Source: Mesostigma viride (Eukaryota; Streptophyta; Mesostigmatophyceae; Mesostigmatales; Mesostigmataceae). From it: a stretch of DNA of 62,000 nt. Below the pieces are notes generated by a model, which saw nothing but the letters and a program-made list of their open reading frames with translations, did not search any database and was not told where the DNA came from. The stretch is taken from positions 7,501-69,500 of the forward strand of contig RPFO01001922.1 in the NCBI GenBank assembly GCA_009746045.1, in the 5' to 3' direction. Below are positions 1-10,966 of this stretch, one piece after another. A program made the translations under genes and the position numbers. How positions within the stretch are numbered: the first letter of the stretch is position 1; the number at the start of each line of letters is the position of its first letter.

Positions 1-148
1 GTGAGATACGGTAGCTCCAATGAGGAAATGGGGGTCTGAGTGAGATACGGTAGATCTAATAAGGAAATGAAGGTCTTAGTGAGATAAGGTAGCTCCAATA
101 AGGAAATGAAGGTCTTAGTGAGATACGGTAGCTCCAATAAGGATCTTA
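1..148. repeat. 39-bp tandem repeat, about 3.7 copies
   Basis: The unit begins GTGAGATACGGTAGCTCCAA and recurs at about 1, 40, 79 and 118 with a few substitutions. It is cut by the window edge, so the true array may be longer. No coding signal is seen. Confidence 0.85.
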
Positions 149-169
149 TTCTCGGGGGTGTGCCTGCGT

Positions 170-415
170 TTCATCCGTCTGTCAACGATGGCCGTGTTCT
201 AAATACTTCATGTTAAAGTTACCGGGGGACCTTATTTGTGGCCGTCTGTCCACTATGTATCGTTTTGTCAACGATGACGTTACTGTAAATACTTAGTAAA
301 TGACCACGGGACCTTATTCGTGGCGGTCTGTCTATTTATTCATCAGTTTGTCAACGATGGCCGTATTATAAATTCTTAATAGTTGACTGGGGGATGTTGT
401 TCGTGGTGGTCCGTA
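170..415. repeat. 85-bp diverged tandem repeat, about 2.7 copies
   Basis: The segment GTCAACGATG recurs at 181, 267 and 350. Each copy is followed by a similar stretch ending in GGGGGACCTTATTYGTGG. Divergence is far higher than in the next array, so this one is probably older. Confidence 0.75.
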
Positions 416-442
416 AGATCTTGGTCTGTTCATAGCTTGCTG

Positions 443-815
443 GCATGCCCTAGCCACAGCTTATGCTGCCACCCAGCGGGCCCTAGCCACAACTTATTCT
501 GGCAACCCGGCGTGCCCTAGCCACAACTCATGCTGGCAACCCGGCGTGCCCTAGCCACAACTTATGCTGGCGACCCAGTGTGCCCTAGCCACAACTTATG
601 CTGGCAACCCGGCGTGCCCTAGCCACAACTTATGCTGGCAACCCGGCGTGCCCTAGCCACAACTTATGCTGGCAACCCGGCGTGCCCTAGCCACAACTTA
701 TGCTGGCAACCCGGCGTGCCCTAGCCACAACTTATGCTGGCAACCCGGCGTGCCCTAGCCACAACTTATGCTGGCAACCCGGCGTGCCCTAGCCACAACT
801 TATTCTGGCAACCCA
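443..815. repeat. 34-bp minisatellite, about 11 copies
   Basis: The unit is TGCCCTAGCCACAACTTATG followed by CTGGCAACCCGGCG. The core copies at about 540-790 are almost identical and the edge copies diverge, as expected for an array homogenised by unequal exchange. Confidence 0.9.
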
Positions 816-1477
816 GCATCCTGACAAGGCATCACAATTGTGACCAGCTCTTCGTATGCTGGCAAGCCCACCATGATGCGTCCAGCACGTAAACCCTTGT
901 GTGATCAGCTGCGCATGGTAGGCTGGCGAATGAACCACGCCATGAGGGCAAATACTGCGGCTGGCGCTCGCAGTGCTCGCAGGATCCTTTGCCCGATCCG
1001 TGGTTGGAGATGTTCGATCCGTGGTCGCCAAGTTGCCTCAACAGTCTGCCGCGCGACCATTTGATGGCTGATGTGGTAGCTATTTTTAGTGGTCCCCTGT
1101 GCCTGCAATGCCTTTGCCTCGGCACCCGTACTGCAAAGCGCGCACCGGATCACTCCATGCTGGGAATGTCTCGGCATGTCTTTGCACCTGTTATCAATTG
1201 TTATGCTGTCGATGTCATCATCTATCACGCTGGCGTTGTCCTGTGCCCAAACCTGTGGTCTAGACGATGGCGACACTCTGTGCGGGCACTGCCTTAATTC
1301 ACACCTGCATGTGCTATGCTGGCCGTGCTGGCCATGTTCTTTCATCAGGGATGGTATCCCTTTATGCAACCTGTGGTGCTGGTGGCGAACTTTGCCAGGG
1401 ATGCCTCACGCAGCACAGCGGCTCATCCCTTGATACAATTATGCCTGGCTGTCGCCTGCCGCATATAAACTTTGCAG
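816..1477. other. Gene-free stretch upstream of the first recognised rhodanese exon
   Basis: This holds degenerate ATGCTGGC-like words that look like decayed relatives of the 34-bp array. I see no exon here. It is either the 5' flank of the rhodanese gene or an intron, because it ends in a good acceptor (TTTGCAG) at 1477. Confidence 0.5.
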
Positions 1478-4400
1478 GGTGTCGGCCCAGGTGCGCAGCA
1501 TGGCGGTGGAGGAGCTCGCGGCGCTGCTGGCGACCGTCTCTGTCGACCCGCAGTCAGCCCGCGAGGTTCAGCTGGTGGACGTGAGGGAACCGGCGGAAGA
1601 GTGCGTGCTGGCGAAATATACCTGAAGATCTAAATAAAGAGAGAGTGTGCTGGCTAGTAGGCAGTAGGCGTTCATTTGATAGCCAGGGTTGTTCCTATTT
1701 TCGCGCTTATCTGAATCGCATTGTCTGCGTCTAGAGACTAGTGAAGTCTGGTCTCATGAACGGGATTCAGTTTTGACACTGCACTGTTATGCATCATAAA
1801 TAGCGGCTCTCTGTCGGTTGCATGGAAGGTGTGTACACTTTTAATTTACTTTGGGTGTAGGATACTTATATGTATTATACTTTCATTTACTTTGGGTGTA
1901 GGATACTTATATGTATTATACTTTTATTTACTTTGGGTTTAGGATACTTATATGTATTATACTTTTATTTACTTTGGGTGTAGGATACTTATATGTATTA
2001 TACTTTCATTTACTTTGGGTGTAGAATACAACGGTGAATGTTAATCATGATGAGAAATGATTTTAATTTCATAGTAGTACTATGACTAGATTGTGTTGGA
2101 ATTTGGGGAACTACTACAGCAATTCTTATGGCCTCGTGACTGTTAGACTCACTTTCACATTAGCCGCGCTTGTACATGGTTCTCCCCCCTCACCCGCCGT
2201 GGTGCGCAAATCGTTGCTCTGGCCCCTCACCCGCGGTGATGCGCGGGCACACTTGAATCTGTCGCAGGGACCTTGCCTCCCTCCCTGGCTTCCGCCTCAT
2301 GCCGCTCTCCCAATTCTCCTCGTGGGGGGGTAAGGTGGTGACGGAGCTGGACCCTACCAAGAAGACCGTGGTGCTGGTGCGTGTAGCTGCTTTACCAAGA
2401 AATGTGATGCTCGCTGTTTTCTTACTATACTTTACTAGCATGAAGAAGCAATGTTTGAATAGTAGTATAAAGAAGCGACAAAAGGGGTGGTGATGGAGCT
2501 GGAAATGATTTTGAACCCTAGTGGTGAGTGGTACTGGTGAGCGGTGCTTGCTTTGATAACTTAAGTGGTGGGGGGGGATAGTGCTAGGTGCTGGGTTGGG
2601 GCATTTGGACAGAGACCGTGGTGGTTAGCGTTGCTTGCGTTAATAACCCACATAGTGGGGTGAATAGTGATAGTTGACGATGGTGGGTCGGGGCATATGG
2701 AACGACGCGGTGCTGGTAAGGTGTCAGAAGTGGTGCTGCTAAATCGTCAGAAGTGGTGCTGGTCAGGCATCGCTAGAGGTCGTGCTGGCTCTAATTCAGA
2801 CTCGGAAGTGGCACATGTAGGCTAAAGGCGAGGGGAGTAACACAACAACTTCTGTTCTGGCATGAGAAACCCAGCGAGGTGGCTGTGCTCTGCGTTGTTT
2901 AATGAACTGTACAGTGTCCCATAGTCATGTAAACAACAACAATAGGAATAATATCAACAATTATACTAATAATAATAATAATCACATTATCATCCTGCTA
3001 ACACGCGCAGCAATGTCAACGAGACAACATGTGCAGACCGGATATCTGGATCACAGTGTGGTTGTGTGGAACTCGCATGAACTCCCACTGCCCCTGGTTG
3101 TGCCTGACACCACATATCGATCTCTTCGCCTGACACCGCATCTCTCTTCAGGCCAGTGTGTCTGCGAAGGTGGGGGGGATCTAGACTGCTAGCAGAAGCA
3201 CTGCTAACTTTGTGCAGGGACAACTGCCATCCGCGTTTCCTCGCAGCCCAACAAAGAGTAAAAAAAAGCCAAAGAGTCTTTGCTGGACACCCACCTCTCT
3301 CTCCACGATGACCCAATGGCACCTCAACCAATCGTAGCAATGGCTGGGGGGCAAGCCCCCTAGTTCGGCACTTAAAGGGCACTCCCCTTCCCCCCCCCCC
3401 GTCCCTCCGTCGTAACAATGGCATCTCAACCAAGTTAAATAAGCACATCGTGTTCTAGCGATGCAGTTCTGCCTAACTCGCCTTGTTTTTTGCTGTGCTC
3501 CATGGATGTGGTTGGTGCTTCACGCCCTCTTTCTACAGCACCACCGCGGCGTCCGGTCGCTGGCAACACACTATGTACTAACACACAAAACATTCTTCTT
3601 TTGTTCGGTGCGTGTGTGTGCTGGTGACCTCTACAGTGTCACCACGGCGTCCGGTCGATGCAGGTCTCCCAGTTTCTCGTGTCGATGGTGAGACCCTGAT
3701 TGTGTCTGTAGCTCTGCTAGTTGTGGAGTATGGAACTAGCACCCGTTTCTTCTATCGATGATGAGAACCTGATTGTGTCTGTAGCTCTGCTAGTTGTGGA
3801 GTATGGAGCTAGCACCCGTTTCTCGTATCGATAATGAGAACCTGCTTGTGTCCGTAGCTGTACTAGTTTTCTTGTAAATGTAGTACTACTATGTAAATAG
3901 AATCAGTTTTTCATGTCCATGGTGAGTAAGGAAGGAAGTACTTGCGTGTCATGGGCATAGGCATGCCACGGAGTACTATGAGAATCTATCCTTAGTGAGC
4001 CCCTGCTTATGTCTGCAGCTCTGCTAGTTGTGTAGTATGCAACTAGGAACAGTTTGATGTTAGTTATGCTACTGCTACTACTGCATATGCAAAATAAAGT
4101 TACGTTTAATACTTTTAAATAAAAAATAATCGAACTACAAGTAGATATGTATATAGAATCGTGTGAATGCGGTTACTTGCCCAATGCTTTGTTTCAGTGG
4201 TAGGGACCCTTGCTTACCATCTGCATGACGCGATTTGACGATGGTCATGTACACTTGGTTCTCTACGGCATCTCCCCCGACCTCATACAAACGCCTCATA
4301 CTGCCGGAGCTCTAGGCATGCTACCAAGGACCCATGGATCGGCGTGGACAGCTGGCAGTGCGGTGTCTGTCATAATGAGATGATGTCCGTCAGGCATGCG

Positions 4401-5758
4401 AGTCATCTGACGTGGTGGGAGGATGGCCATCTACGTAAGATTCAGGCACAGAAAGTTGAGAAGAAAAGCGGGCGGTGGGGTGTGCGCAGCGCTTATGGCG
4501 CAGCAGTGAAGGTAGACGAGAAGCCAGGGCAAACAAACAACGGCAAAGGTGGACGAGGGACAAGGGTGTCCAGAGGTGGACGTGGAACCAGGGCGAAACT
4601 GGACAAGGGACCAGGTAGACTAGAAGCAAGAGGGCAAAGCTACAAGAGGAGCAAGGGGACAGGAGAAGGGTGAAGGTGGACGAGGAACAAGCAAGGGTGG
4701 GGGTGGGGATGGATGAGGAAGACGGGCAAAGGTAGACAAGAGACAAGGGTGAAGGTAGACGAGGAACAAGAGGGCAACGGTGGACGAGGGACAAGGTGTG
4801 AAGCACAGCAAGCTGTCAGGCAGGCGCAAATCATGTGATCGCAGGACGCCTTTTGCACCCTACGGCTCTCCTTACAAGGGCACATGAGTGAGTGAGTTGT
4901 GAGAGCACCGCATTCCTGCCCTGCCTTATTGCTGGCTGCTGCTACCACGCGCACTGTGCTGTACACCGGTTCCTGCGATGTCCTTCTCACTAGCGGTCCC
5001 AGTTCCCTGCCCCTCCCGATTACCTTCTTCTTATCACCTTTTCTGGGATCCTGTTTCTATGCCCTTGTTTCTGTTGCTCTGACCCACATGGACGATCCGT
5101 CCCACCATACGTAGTCTCCACCTCGACACTGGTTCCTTACTAGTTTACCACGTCGCGGCCTTTTGCCAAACTTGTCTACAAGACCATTTCATGTGAAGTC
5201 GAAACCATCCAGTGTGAGTTTTCGTATCACGTTCAATCCACGTGCCCCCACGAATCCACGTGTTGGGAGATGGCTCACCTCTGTCACCTGGGAGACGGCC
5301 GTTGATGGTATCCGTAAATACAGCTGTGGTTGACCAGTATTAGTATGTACGGCTGTGGTTGACCAGCATCGGTAAATACAGCTGTGGTTGAGCAGTATTA
5401 GGTACTTGCGTATGCTGCATAATGGGTATCTTCCCAGCAGCCCAGTTAACATGCAGCCCCTTGGCTGCTGTCGATGCTGTGATGATTCCATGATTGCATG
5501 CACATTTGTATTGGTTTATGTTTAACCATTCCATTCACCTACATAAACATAAATTACCTACCTAAACACAATTTCCATTTGTATTGGTTTGTGTTTACGT
5601 AGTGGTTTGGTACAGATCGACGTCAATTATATTATTCGTCATTCTTTTTTTTTTCCGATTTCTGGACAAACCCGCAGGGTTTTGAGAGCGTGTACAACGT
5701 GAGCGGTGGCATCGACGCGTATTCAAGGGTGGTCGACTCTCGTGTGCCACTTTACTGA
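1478..5758 (+). CDS. Single-domain rhodanese-like protein, plastid/cyanobacterial type, four exons
   Basis: Exons are 1478-1600, 2268-2376, 3637-3687 and 5678-5758. Every intron is GT-AG (donors GTGCGT, GTGCGT, GTGAGA) and phases match (2, 0, 0). The spliced frame reads VQLVDVREPAEE, then LASLPGFRLMPLSQF, LDPTKKTVVL, the active-site loop CHHGVRS (Cys codon 3637-3639, pattern CxxGxR), and the end VYNVSGGIDAYS through VPLY with stop 5756-5758. Counted from the ATG at 1500 the protein has 113 residues, the usual length of this family. The acceptor at 1476-1477 leaves open an earlier exon, for example one encoding a plastid targeting peptide. The intact Cys suggests sulfur-transferase activity, but the substrate is unknown. 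The introns (667, 1260 and 1990 bp) hold tandem repeats and partial copies of exon edges. Confidence 0.93.
1838..2030. repeat. 41-bp tandem repeat in rhodanese intron 1, about 4.5 copies
   Basis: GATACTTATATGTATTATAC recurs at 1861, 1902, 1943 and 1984, linked by TTTACTTTGGGTGTAG. The array lies inside the 667-bp first intron. It shows no similarity to the flanking exons. Confidence 0.9.
2484..2650 (+). repeat. Diverged echo of the 3' part of rhodanese exon 2 in intron 2
   Basis: 2484-2502 (GGTGGTGATGGAGCTGGA) matches the exon segment GGTGGTGACGGAGCTGGA with one change. Near 2611, GAGACCGTGGTGG resembles the exon end before its donor. The match is short and decayed, so a chance origin is not excluded for the second piece. 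Confidence 0.45.
3531..3570 (+). repeat. Decoy copy of the rhodanese active-site exon with its acceptor
   Basis: TTTCTACAG is followed at 3539 by CACCACCGCGGCGTCCGGTC. The true exon at 3637 reads TGTCACCACGGCGTCCGG after CTCTACAG. The copy keeps the acceptor but encodes HHRGVRS, so the catalytic Cys is lost. It lies 98 bp upstream of the real exon, inside intron 2. It is most likely a non-functional partial duplication, although it could compete in splicing. Confidence 0.8.
3667..3935 (+). repeat. Tandem copies of the active-site exon's 3' edge and donor
   Basis: The exon end plus donor (CAGTTTCTCGTGTCGATGGTGA from 3670) is followed by copies at about 3742, 3815 and 3904. Spacing is about 75, 73 and 89 bp. 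The copies at 3742 and 3815 change the donor GT (ATGATGAGA, ATAATGAGA); the last keeps a strong donor, ATGGTGAGTAAG. The intervening CTGATTGTGTCTGTAGCTCT is repeated as well. Confidence 0.85.
4508..4800. repeat. Imperfect G/A-rich repeats in rhodanese intron 3
   Basis: Irregular copies of GGTGGACGAGGAACAAGGG, with spacers of about 20-30 bp. The long open frames on both strands here are by-products of this biased composition. Confidence 0.6.
5306..5402. repeat. Short tandem repeat (about 30 bp, three copies)
   Basis: The words AGCTGTGGTTGACCAG, GGCTGTGGTTGACCAG and AGCTGTGGTTGAGCAG recur, within intron 3 of the rhodanese gene. Confidence 0.65.
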
Positions 5759-5956
5759 AATACATGTATCAACTAGTGGGCAGAAGCCTTCCACGAGTTT
5801 CCCTGGCTGCATCAAGGGGCGCAGCCAGTATGTTTCCGGGTACAGGCCCCCATGAGCCATGTCCATTCCATTGATTGATCATCTCAATGATGACCCCGGC
5901 GCCTTTGGGAGATTTAGGAGATGCAAACAATTTGAGTGGGCACCATGCAATGCAAT
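5759..5956. other. 3' flank of the rhodanese gene
   Basis: This lies between the rhodanese stop and the PAT element and is probably mostly 3' UTR. I see no TGTAA polyadenylation signal of the volvocine type. No ORF is supported. Confidence 0.4.
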
Positions 5957-6090
5957 TTCTATTAACCGTGGAACTCCAGGGTAACCAGACTCTTTATTAA
6001 AACAATAAGTAGAGCACATCGGGAAGTGGCCCCCAACTGGCCATCCTTACCCATGGGAACACTTTATGTCCAAAAAGGCTAGCCTTACCC
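5957..6090 (-). repeat. PAT element outer split repeat A
   Basis: 134 bp beginning TTCTATTAACCGTGGAACTC and ending AGGCTAGCCTTACCC. It is the same as 6503-6636 apart from one change (GGCCCCCAAC against GGCCCTCAAC). Confidence 0.92.
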
Positions 6091-6123
6091 CCAAACAGGC
6101 AACACACAGGGAGGGCGGGTGGG

Positions 6124-6503
6124 AAAACAAAAGAGACCGCCATGAGCTAGGTGAGCAAGCTTTTATCGTGTTTCAAGGCCAACGGCTCTCTACCAACGGC
6201 CAGATCCGGCAACGGCCTCTAAACAGTTTTAGCCGTCAAGTTTTACTTCAGATATTGCCTGTTGCAAACCCGTCCGCAATCACAGATCTGCTAGGAGAAC
6301 CTAGACGCAAAAATCCGTCGTCAAGGTACTCAGCACACCGTCAAGGTATGGGCCGCAACAATTAGGCCATATCTTCCGTAATACTCGTACACTAGAAGCC
6401 TAATCAACCTTATTACGATCACATCACCCAGCTCTATTTCACCTAGCATCAGCGGCTCCCCTTCCGTATCACTATAAAGAAACTATGTTCAGAGAACCCC
6501 GAT
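6124..6503 (-). repeat. PAT element inner split repeat B
   Basis: 380 bp from AAAACAAAAGAGACCGCC to GAACCCCGAT, matching 10967-11346. The short ORF inside it appears in both copies and is not a real gene. Confidence 0.92.
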
Positions 6504-6636
6504 TCTATTAACCGTGGAACTCCAGGGTAACCAGACTCTTTATTAAAACAATAAGTAGAGCACATCGGGAAGTGGCCCTCAACTGGCCATCCTTACCCAT
6601 GGGAACACTTTATGTCCAAAAAGGCTAGCCTTACCC
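6503..6636 (-). repeat. PAT element inner split repeat A
   Basis: Second copy of the 134-bp A repeat. It abuts repeat B directly at 6503 and lies just 3' of the recombinase reading frame. Confidence 0.92.
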
Positions 6637-6712
6637 TTACATCCCTCCCTGGCGACCCAAGCCAGGGGCAAAACAAAAACCGGTGGACGCATAAGACAAG
6701 AATGAAGGGAAC

Positions 6713-9700
6713 TTAAGAGGAAGGCAGAGAAAAGACGCTCCGCCAAATGCGCGGGGGGCAGGCGGCGATAGCCCGAACCAGGGCGTCAGGAAGGGTGAGG
6801 GCCAAGCTCCGGTGCAATCCCACATAGTGGGCGACAGTTTTGCTGCTGCGCCAGCGACCCCGATGCTGAATATCAGCCATGCTGCGCTGCCGCAAAAAAT
6901 CATAGGTAGCCCCCCCATGCCGCAGCCCGTGAATGGTAAACACCGTGTCGACCCCCAAAGCTTGCGTGGCCTGATGCCAAACCCGGCTGAACTGGGCATA
7001 ATCGTAAGGGAACACCCGCTCCCAGGCCGCCTTGCCACGCATACAAGCCCGCAAGAGGGTCTCAGTCATGACATCCTCGATCACCACAGACTGCACCTCC
7101 CCCTTAGCCGTCTTAGCTGACATCAACAACAAGGCGCCCCGCTGCGAACCCCGCAACCGAACATCAGGCTGCAAGCGCACATGGCCGACCAACAGGTTGA
7201 GCGCCTCCGATACCCGCAGGTATTGTTGGAAAATAACGATGACCATCATAGCCGCACGAGGCTGCCGCTGGAGCACCATAGTACAAGCAAGCGCAAACGC
7301 AGCCTCCCATGGAATGGGGGGGGGGCACGAGGGGGTGCCAACGTGCGCCAGCCAGCCAAAACACTTCGTGCCAAGGCCCAATCCCGCACCTCCCGGGGGA
7401 AGTACAAATTCAGGCCCATAAGCGCATTGACACACAACTGGCGGCTGTAACACCGTGAGTGCGCCCAAGCGACATACTCGCAATAGTATTCCTCTATCGT
7501 CAAGCCGCGCAACAAGCTGCCAACCCGACCCCGCCGGCTCGCCCACCATGCGAAAAAGGACCTAAGACCCCGATGGTAAACCATCAAAGTAGCCGGCTTC
7601 ACCTTGCCCTCAAGAAGGGTCAAGTAGCTAGCGCCAAGCCGAGGCCCGGGATTGGGATGAACACCCTCGCGAGTCAAATCGCGGACCCACCCGGCCACCG
7701 AGGCAGCCATGGAAAGCCCCCGCGAAGGCCCATCCGCAGGCTGAAGCTCACTTGGCGTCCAGACCCATTGTGAGCGGCTGCCGGTGACCAACGTAAGAGC
7801 GCACAACCGGCGGCATTGCTTGTTTAACCGGTAAGAAGAGGAACGCCCTTTAGCCAAGCAGCCCAAAGCGGCAGTGGAGTCCACTAACCTCACCACCCGC
7901 TTACCCCATGTTCCGAGGTTCCGGGCCGAGCGCTCCACCCCCTTCACAGCGGCCCGCACTTCCTTCTCGTTGATGTGCATGGTCGAATCGCGCCAGCGAC
8001 TCTTGATCCCGACGCGCCATCGCCCGTGGATGATGGCTTTTTCCGCGGCCTTGGTCAAGGGTCTAGGCCCGGCATACATGGCCTCACCTGGGGTGAGGAG
8101 GGTTGGGTAACCCCGCACCTCCCGGGCCCGAGCTAATTCCGTCACCTCAGCTGGGGCCATCTCAGCGTAGACAACCCCCTGCCCAAAACTAGACGCATCC
8201 GAGGCCACCACCACCGGAGCCAGGGCAGCCCCCCGGTCCACACGGAGCATGGGGGCCAACGCCATGGCACACTCGAGCTCATCGCGCACACCTTGCCACA
8301 AAGGTCGCGTTCGCTGGCCCCACCCCTTGAGGTTGATGAACTTAAAACTCTGCTGCCATATGGACAAGCAAGTGCGGCTGAGCATCTGCAGCCACACCCA
8401 CCGGCCCACGACGGCCGCCAGCGCCTCAGCGGTAGCGCGTCCCCTCTCGAGGAGTACACGAGTGTGCGCAACCACAAGGGTGAGCTGCTTAGCTGTCGGC
8501 TCCAACACCCCATCCCGCCGGTGAACAACACCCAGAGCTTCTAGCTCGTCCTCCCCCTCCGGGCTAGCCATGATCGTCTTGTCCTTGGAGGGCACAAGGT
8601 TGTTAGGCGCGTACCCGTCTTCAATAGCACTCGCGATTAAGCGATTCACCGCCTCGCACGTGCGCCCATTGCTGACCACCAGGTCATCAATAGTGATGGA
8701 TACCATAGGGGCAGGGGGGTCCTCAAGGTCGATTTGCATCTCCCTCGTGCTCTCCTCCTTGTACTCGATGGCTAGGGCGGTTGGGTTACCCCATGCATTC
8801 CGAAGCACGGTCAGCTCCCCTACACTTGTGAGGCGGTTCACCTGCCGTCTAGGATCCAAAGCGCCCGTGGCATAGAGGACCATCTCATGGATGGCTTCCC
8901 CTAGCGCTACAGCGTGGGAGTGCCCCATGGCCAGCACTTTCAGCACTGGCCACACCCTCCTCCGCCGCCCCGGCAGCCCGACATCGGTGGACCACACATC
9001 AGGTAGCCCTTGATAATCCCACCACCACTCCGGCACTTGGATGGTATAGTAATACGAGACCAGATCGCTCTTGGCCGTGTAGCACCGACCCTTGATATAG
9101 ACCTCCGAGTATATGCCCAGGTGGGGTAACACCGTCTTAGGGGGGTCCACCCACAGTGCGTTCCCCAACTTCTTATTCACAATGAGCCTTAACTCCCCCA
9201 CTCCTTTGGCCACCCCAAAACATCCGTCTACCCACTTTGGCCGCGTCTCTCGGAACTCCACCATCCCCACGTCCGCTGCCCTCCCCATCAACTTGCCCCA
9301 CTCCGCCATGGTGCACCCTCGGCTGGGGGCAGGTACATTCCAATACCTCGCACTGGCAGCCACCTCCGGCTTGATGCAGTTGGCTTCGCTCGCGTACACC
9401 TCTCGCCAACTAGGTCGTAGCGCCAGCAAATCCAGCAGCTTCGCCTTTCCTGCCACCTCGCGCTTCGGCAGACTCACCCGCTCCGCCACAAGTTGTTCAT
9501 ACTTATTACATTTCCCATAGATTAGATCACTTCCTTCTGCGGGGCCTGTCGCAACGCCGGTTACGCGGCGACTGTACCACTCGCAGTGCTTCTTGACCCT
9601 TTTCAGGGCCTCCGCCGTTCCTCTGGAGCACGCGCCTCCAGATTTAGGCGGAGGGTCTGCCCCCCCGTGCCATAGCCAATTCAACCACGTAATCACCTTG

Positions 9701-9789
9701 TGTTGTAGAGTGAAGGTCCGGCGGCGGCGAGTTGCACGCTGGCGTCTGCGTGCTGACCTCACTCTCCCCCACGTAGTGCTTAGAGGCAT
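6713..9789 (-). CDS. PAT element polyprotein: RT, RNase H and tyrosine recombinase, with one frameshift
   Basis: I start at the ATG 9789-9787, 48 bp after the gag-like stop. RT is seen as the GHSHA block and the catalytic box TIDDLVVSNG (an xxDD with Thr-Ile). RNase H follows with VASDASSFGQG, NEKEVRAAV, VDSTAALG and the DGPSR end. A 2A-like EGVHPNPGP sits at 7668-7642, then the recombinase core-binding region (KPATLMVYHRGLRSFFAWW). The frame breaks at ten G (7316-7325) and the catalytic part continues in another frame to 6713, with YLRVSEALNLL (first Arg), HGLRHGGATY, HRGRWRS and the AHYVG Tyr. All catalytic residues are present. The break may be a real indel, a sequencing slip or programmed frameshifting. 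Confidence 0.88.
7642..7668 (-). other. 2A-like motif between RNase H and recombinase
   Basis: The frame encodes EGVHPNPGP. The NPGP tail is the core of 2A ribosome-skipping peptides, but the usual Asp and Glu before it are Gly and His here. Its position at the RNase H/recombinase junction is where separation of two enzymes would be useful. Function is inferred only. Confidence 0.45.
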
Positions 9790-9836
9790 TGTAGGAAGAG
9801 GCAGTGGGAAGGGGGAGCGGTTTACCCTTTCGGTGT

Positions 9837-10895
9837 TTACTTGGTTTGCTGGGCCTTGCCCAGCTTCTCCATCATCGTGGCGCTTTGCAGGGCCATCTTC
9901 ATGGCCGGGTTGCTCACCAAGGAGGCATCTTCCTTGAGAGCAAGGAGGTGGCCAGCCACCTTCCACCCTCCTGACCCCTGGCTCTCCACTAGGAGCATGG
10001 CTGCCACCACCCTCATGAGATACTCTACCCCAGCCAACTCCCCGGCTGCCGGCCCCAACTCCTTGAAGAGTGTGTCCATGGCCAGGGCGATGTTCATGAC
10101 CACCTTCCTGCTTTCCTGGTTCCTCCACCCCCCTTGGCGAGTAGCCATGATCCAACTCTTTATCCCCCCTCCATTGTCGTTGGCATCCTCGAGCACCTCG
10201 GGGAGCACTCTCTCTTGCACCCTCCAATTCACCACTTGTGCTCGAGTGGGCAGCGTCACCCCTTTGGTCTTTTTCGGCTTCCTGGAAGCCCCATCTGCCC
10301 CGGCCAGCGCATCCTTCAATTTCGTCAGGAAATCCTCTTCCTCGGACTCCTCCTCCTCCTCCTCTTCTTTGCCCGCCTGCCCCTGCTTGCCAATAATAGC
10401 CGCCAGCTCCAAGAGCTGCTCCCTCACATCCCCCGCGGCCTTTCCCTTGCTCGGGGCTGGGCTTCCGACTTTTTTCGTCCCCTTTTTCGCCCCTTTCGTG
10501 GGCCGGCGTGGTGGCTGCATCTCCTCTTCGTCCGAGTCCGCCAAGTCCCGGGCGCTTTGGAGGGCTGCCACTAGCGCTTCGTTTGGGTCCGCTGCTGCCA
10601 GAATTTCAGGCCCGTCCACGTGGTCGACCAGCAGTCCAACGACGGACTCCAGCTGGGCCGCAGACCACCGGCTGACAGTAGTTACCCAGTCGGTCCCGAG
10701 GACCGCCTCAAAGGCAGCGCACACTTCAGGCAGGCCCGAGCAAGTGGAGAGCTCCTGATGGAGCCTTTTCTTCTGCGTCGGCCAGCCTAGTCGGCCCTTT
10801 CCCGTCTGTTTAGTAGCTGTCGGCACCTCGGGATTAGCTTTCGGTAATTGCTTCCCAGCACCTGTCGAACCTGGCTTCCGCCCGGGCTTCGGCAT
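9837..10895 (-). CDS. PAT element gag-like ORF
   Basis: An intact 352-codon ORF from ATG at 10895. It lies first in the element, where DIRS-like elements carry gag. The N-terminal third is Lys/Pro-rich and basic. A middle block is acidic (a run of about eight Glu in KEEEEEEESEEED) with basic patches (RRPTKGAKKGTKK). The C-terminal half looks helical and globular (KVVMNIALAMDTLFKELG). No zinc knuckle is seen. The role as nucleic-acid-binding structural protein is inferred from position and charge pattern. Confidence 0.75.
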   Translation of the reverse strand: MPKPGRKPGSTGAGKQLPKANPEVPTATKQTGKGRLGWPTQKKRLHQELSTCSGLPEVCAAFEAVLGTDWVTTVSRWSAAQLESVVGLLVDHVDGPEILAAADPNEALVAALQSARDLADSDEEEMQPPRRPTKGAKKGTKKVGSPAPSKGKAAGDVREQLLELAAIIGKQGQAGKEEEEEEESEEEDFLTKLKDALAGADGASRKPKKTKGVTLPTRAQVVNWRVQERVLPEVLEDANDNGGGIKSWIMATRQGGWRNQESRKVVMNIALAMDTLFKELGPAAGELAGVEYLMRVVAAMLLVESQGSGGWKVAGHLLALKEDASLVSNPAMKMALQSATMMEKLGKAQQTK

Positions 10896-10966
10896 CCCAG
10901 CCGCTTTGCAGAAAGGAATTCTGGGCGTCAGCTACGCTGCCCCTGACCCCTGTCGCCGCCTTCGTT

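Noticed and set aside
443-815. CRISPR array
   Set aside because: 34-bp units are contiguous with no spacers.
6066-6365. Small ORF in the PAT element repeat, also at 11011-11208
   Set aside because: Lies inside the split direct repeat and only reflects the duplicated DNA.
9841-10758. 305-codon plus-strand ORF
   Set aside because: Antisense of the gag-like ORF of the PAT element; Ser-rich and without a family signature.
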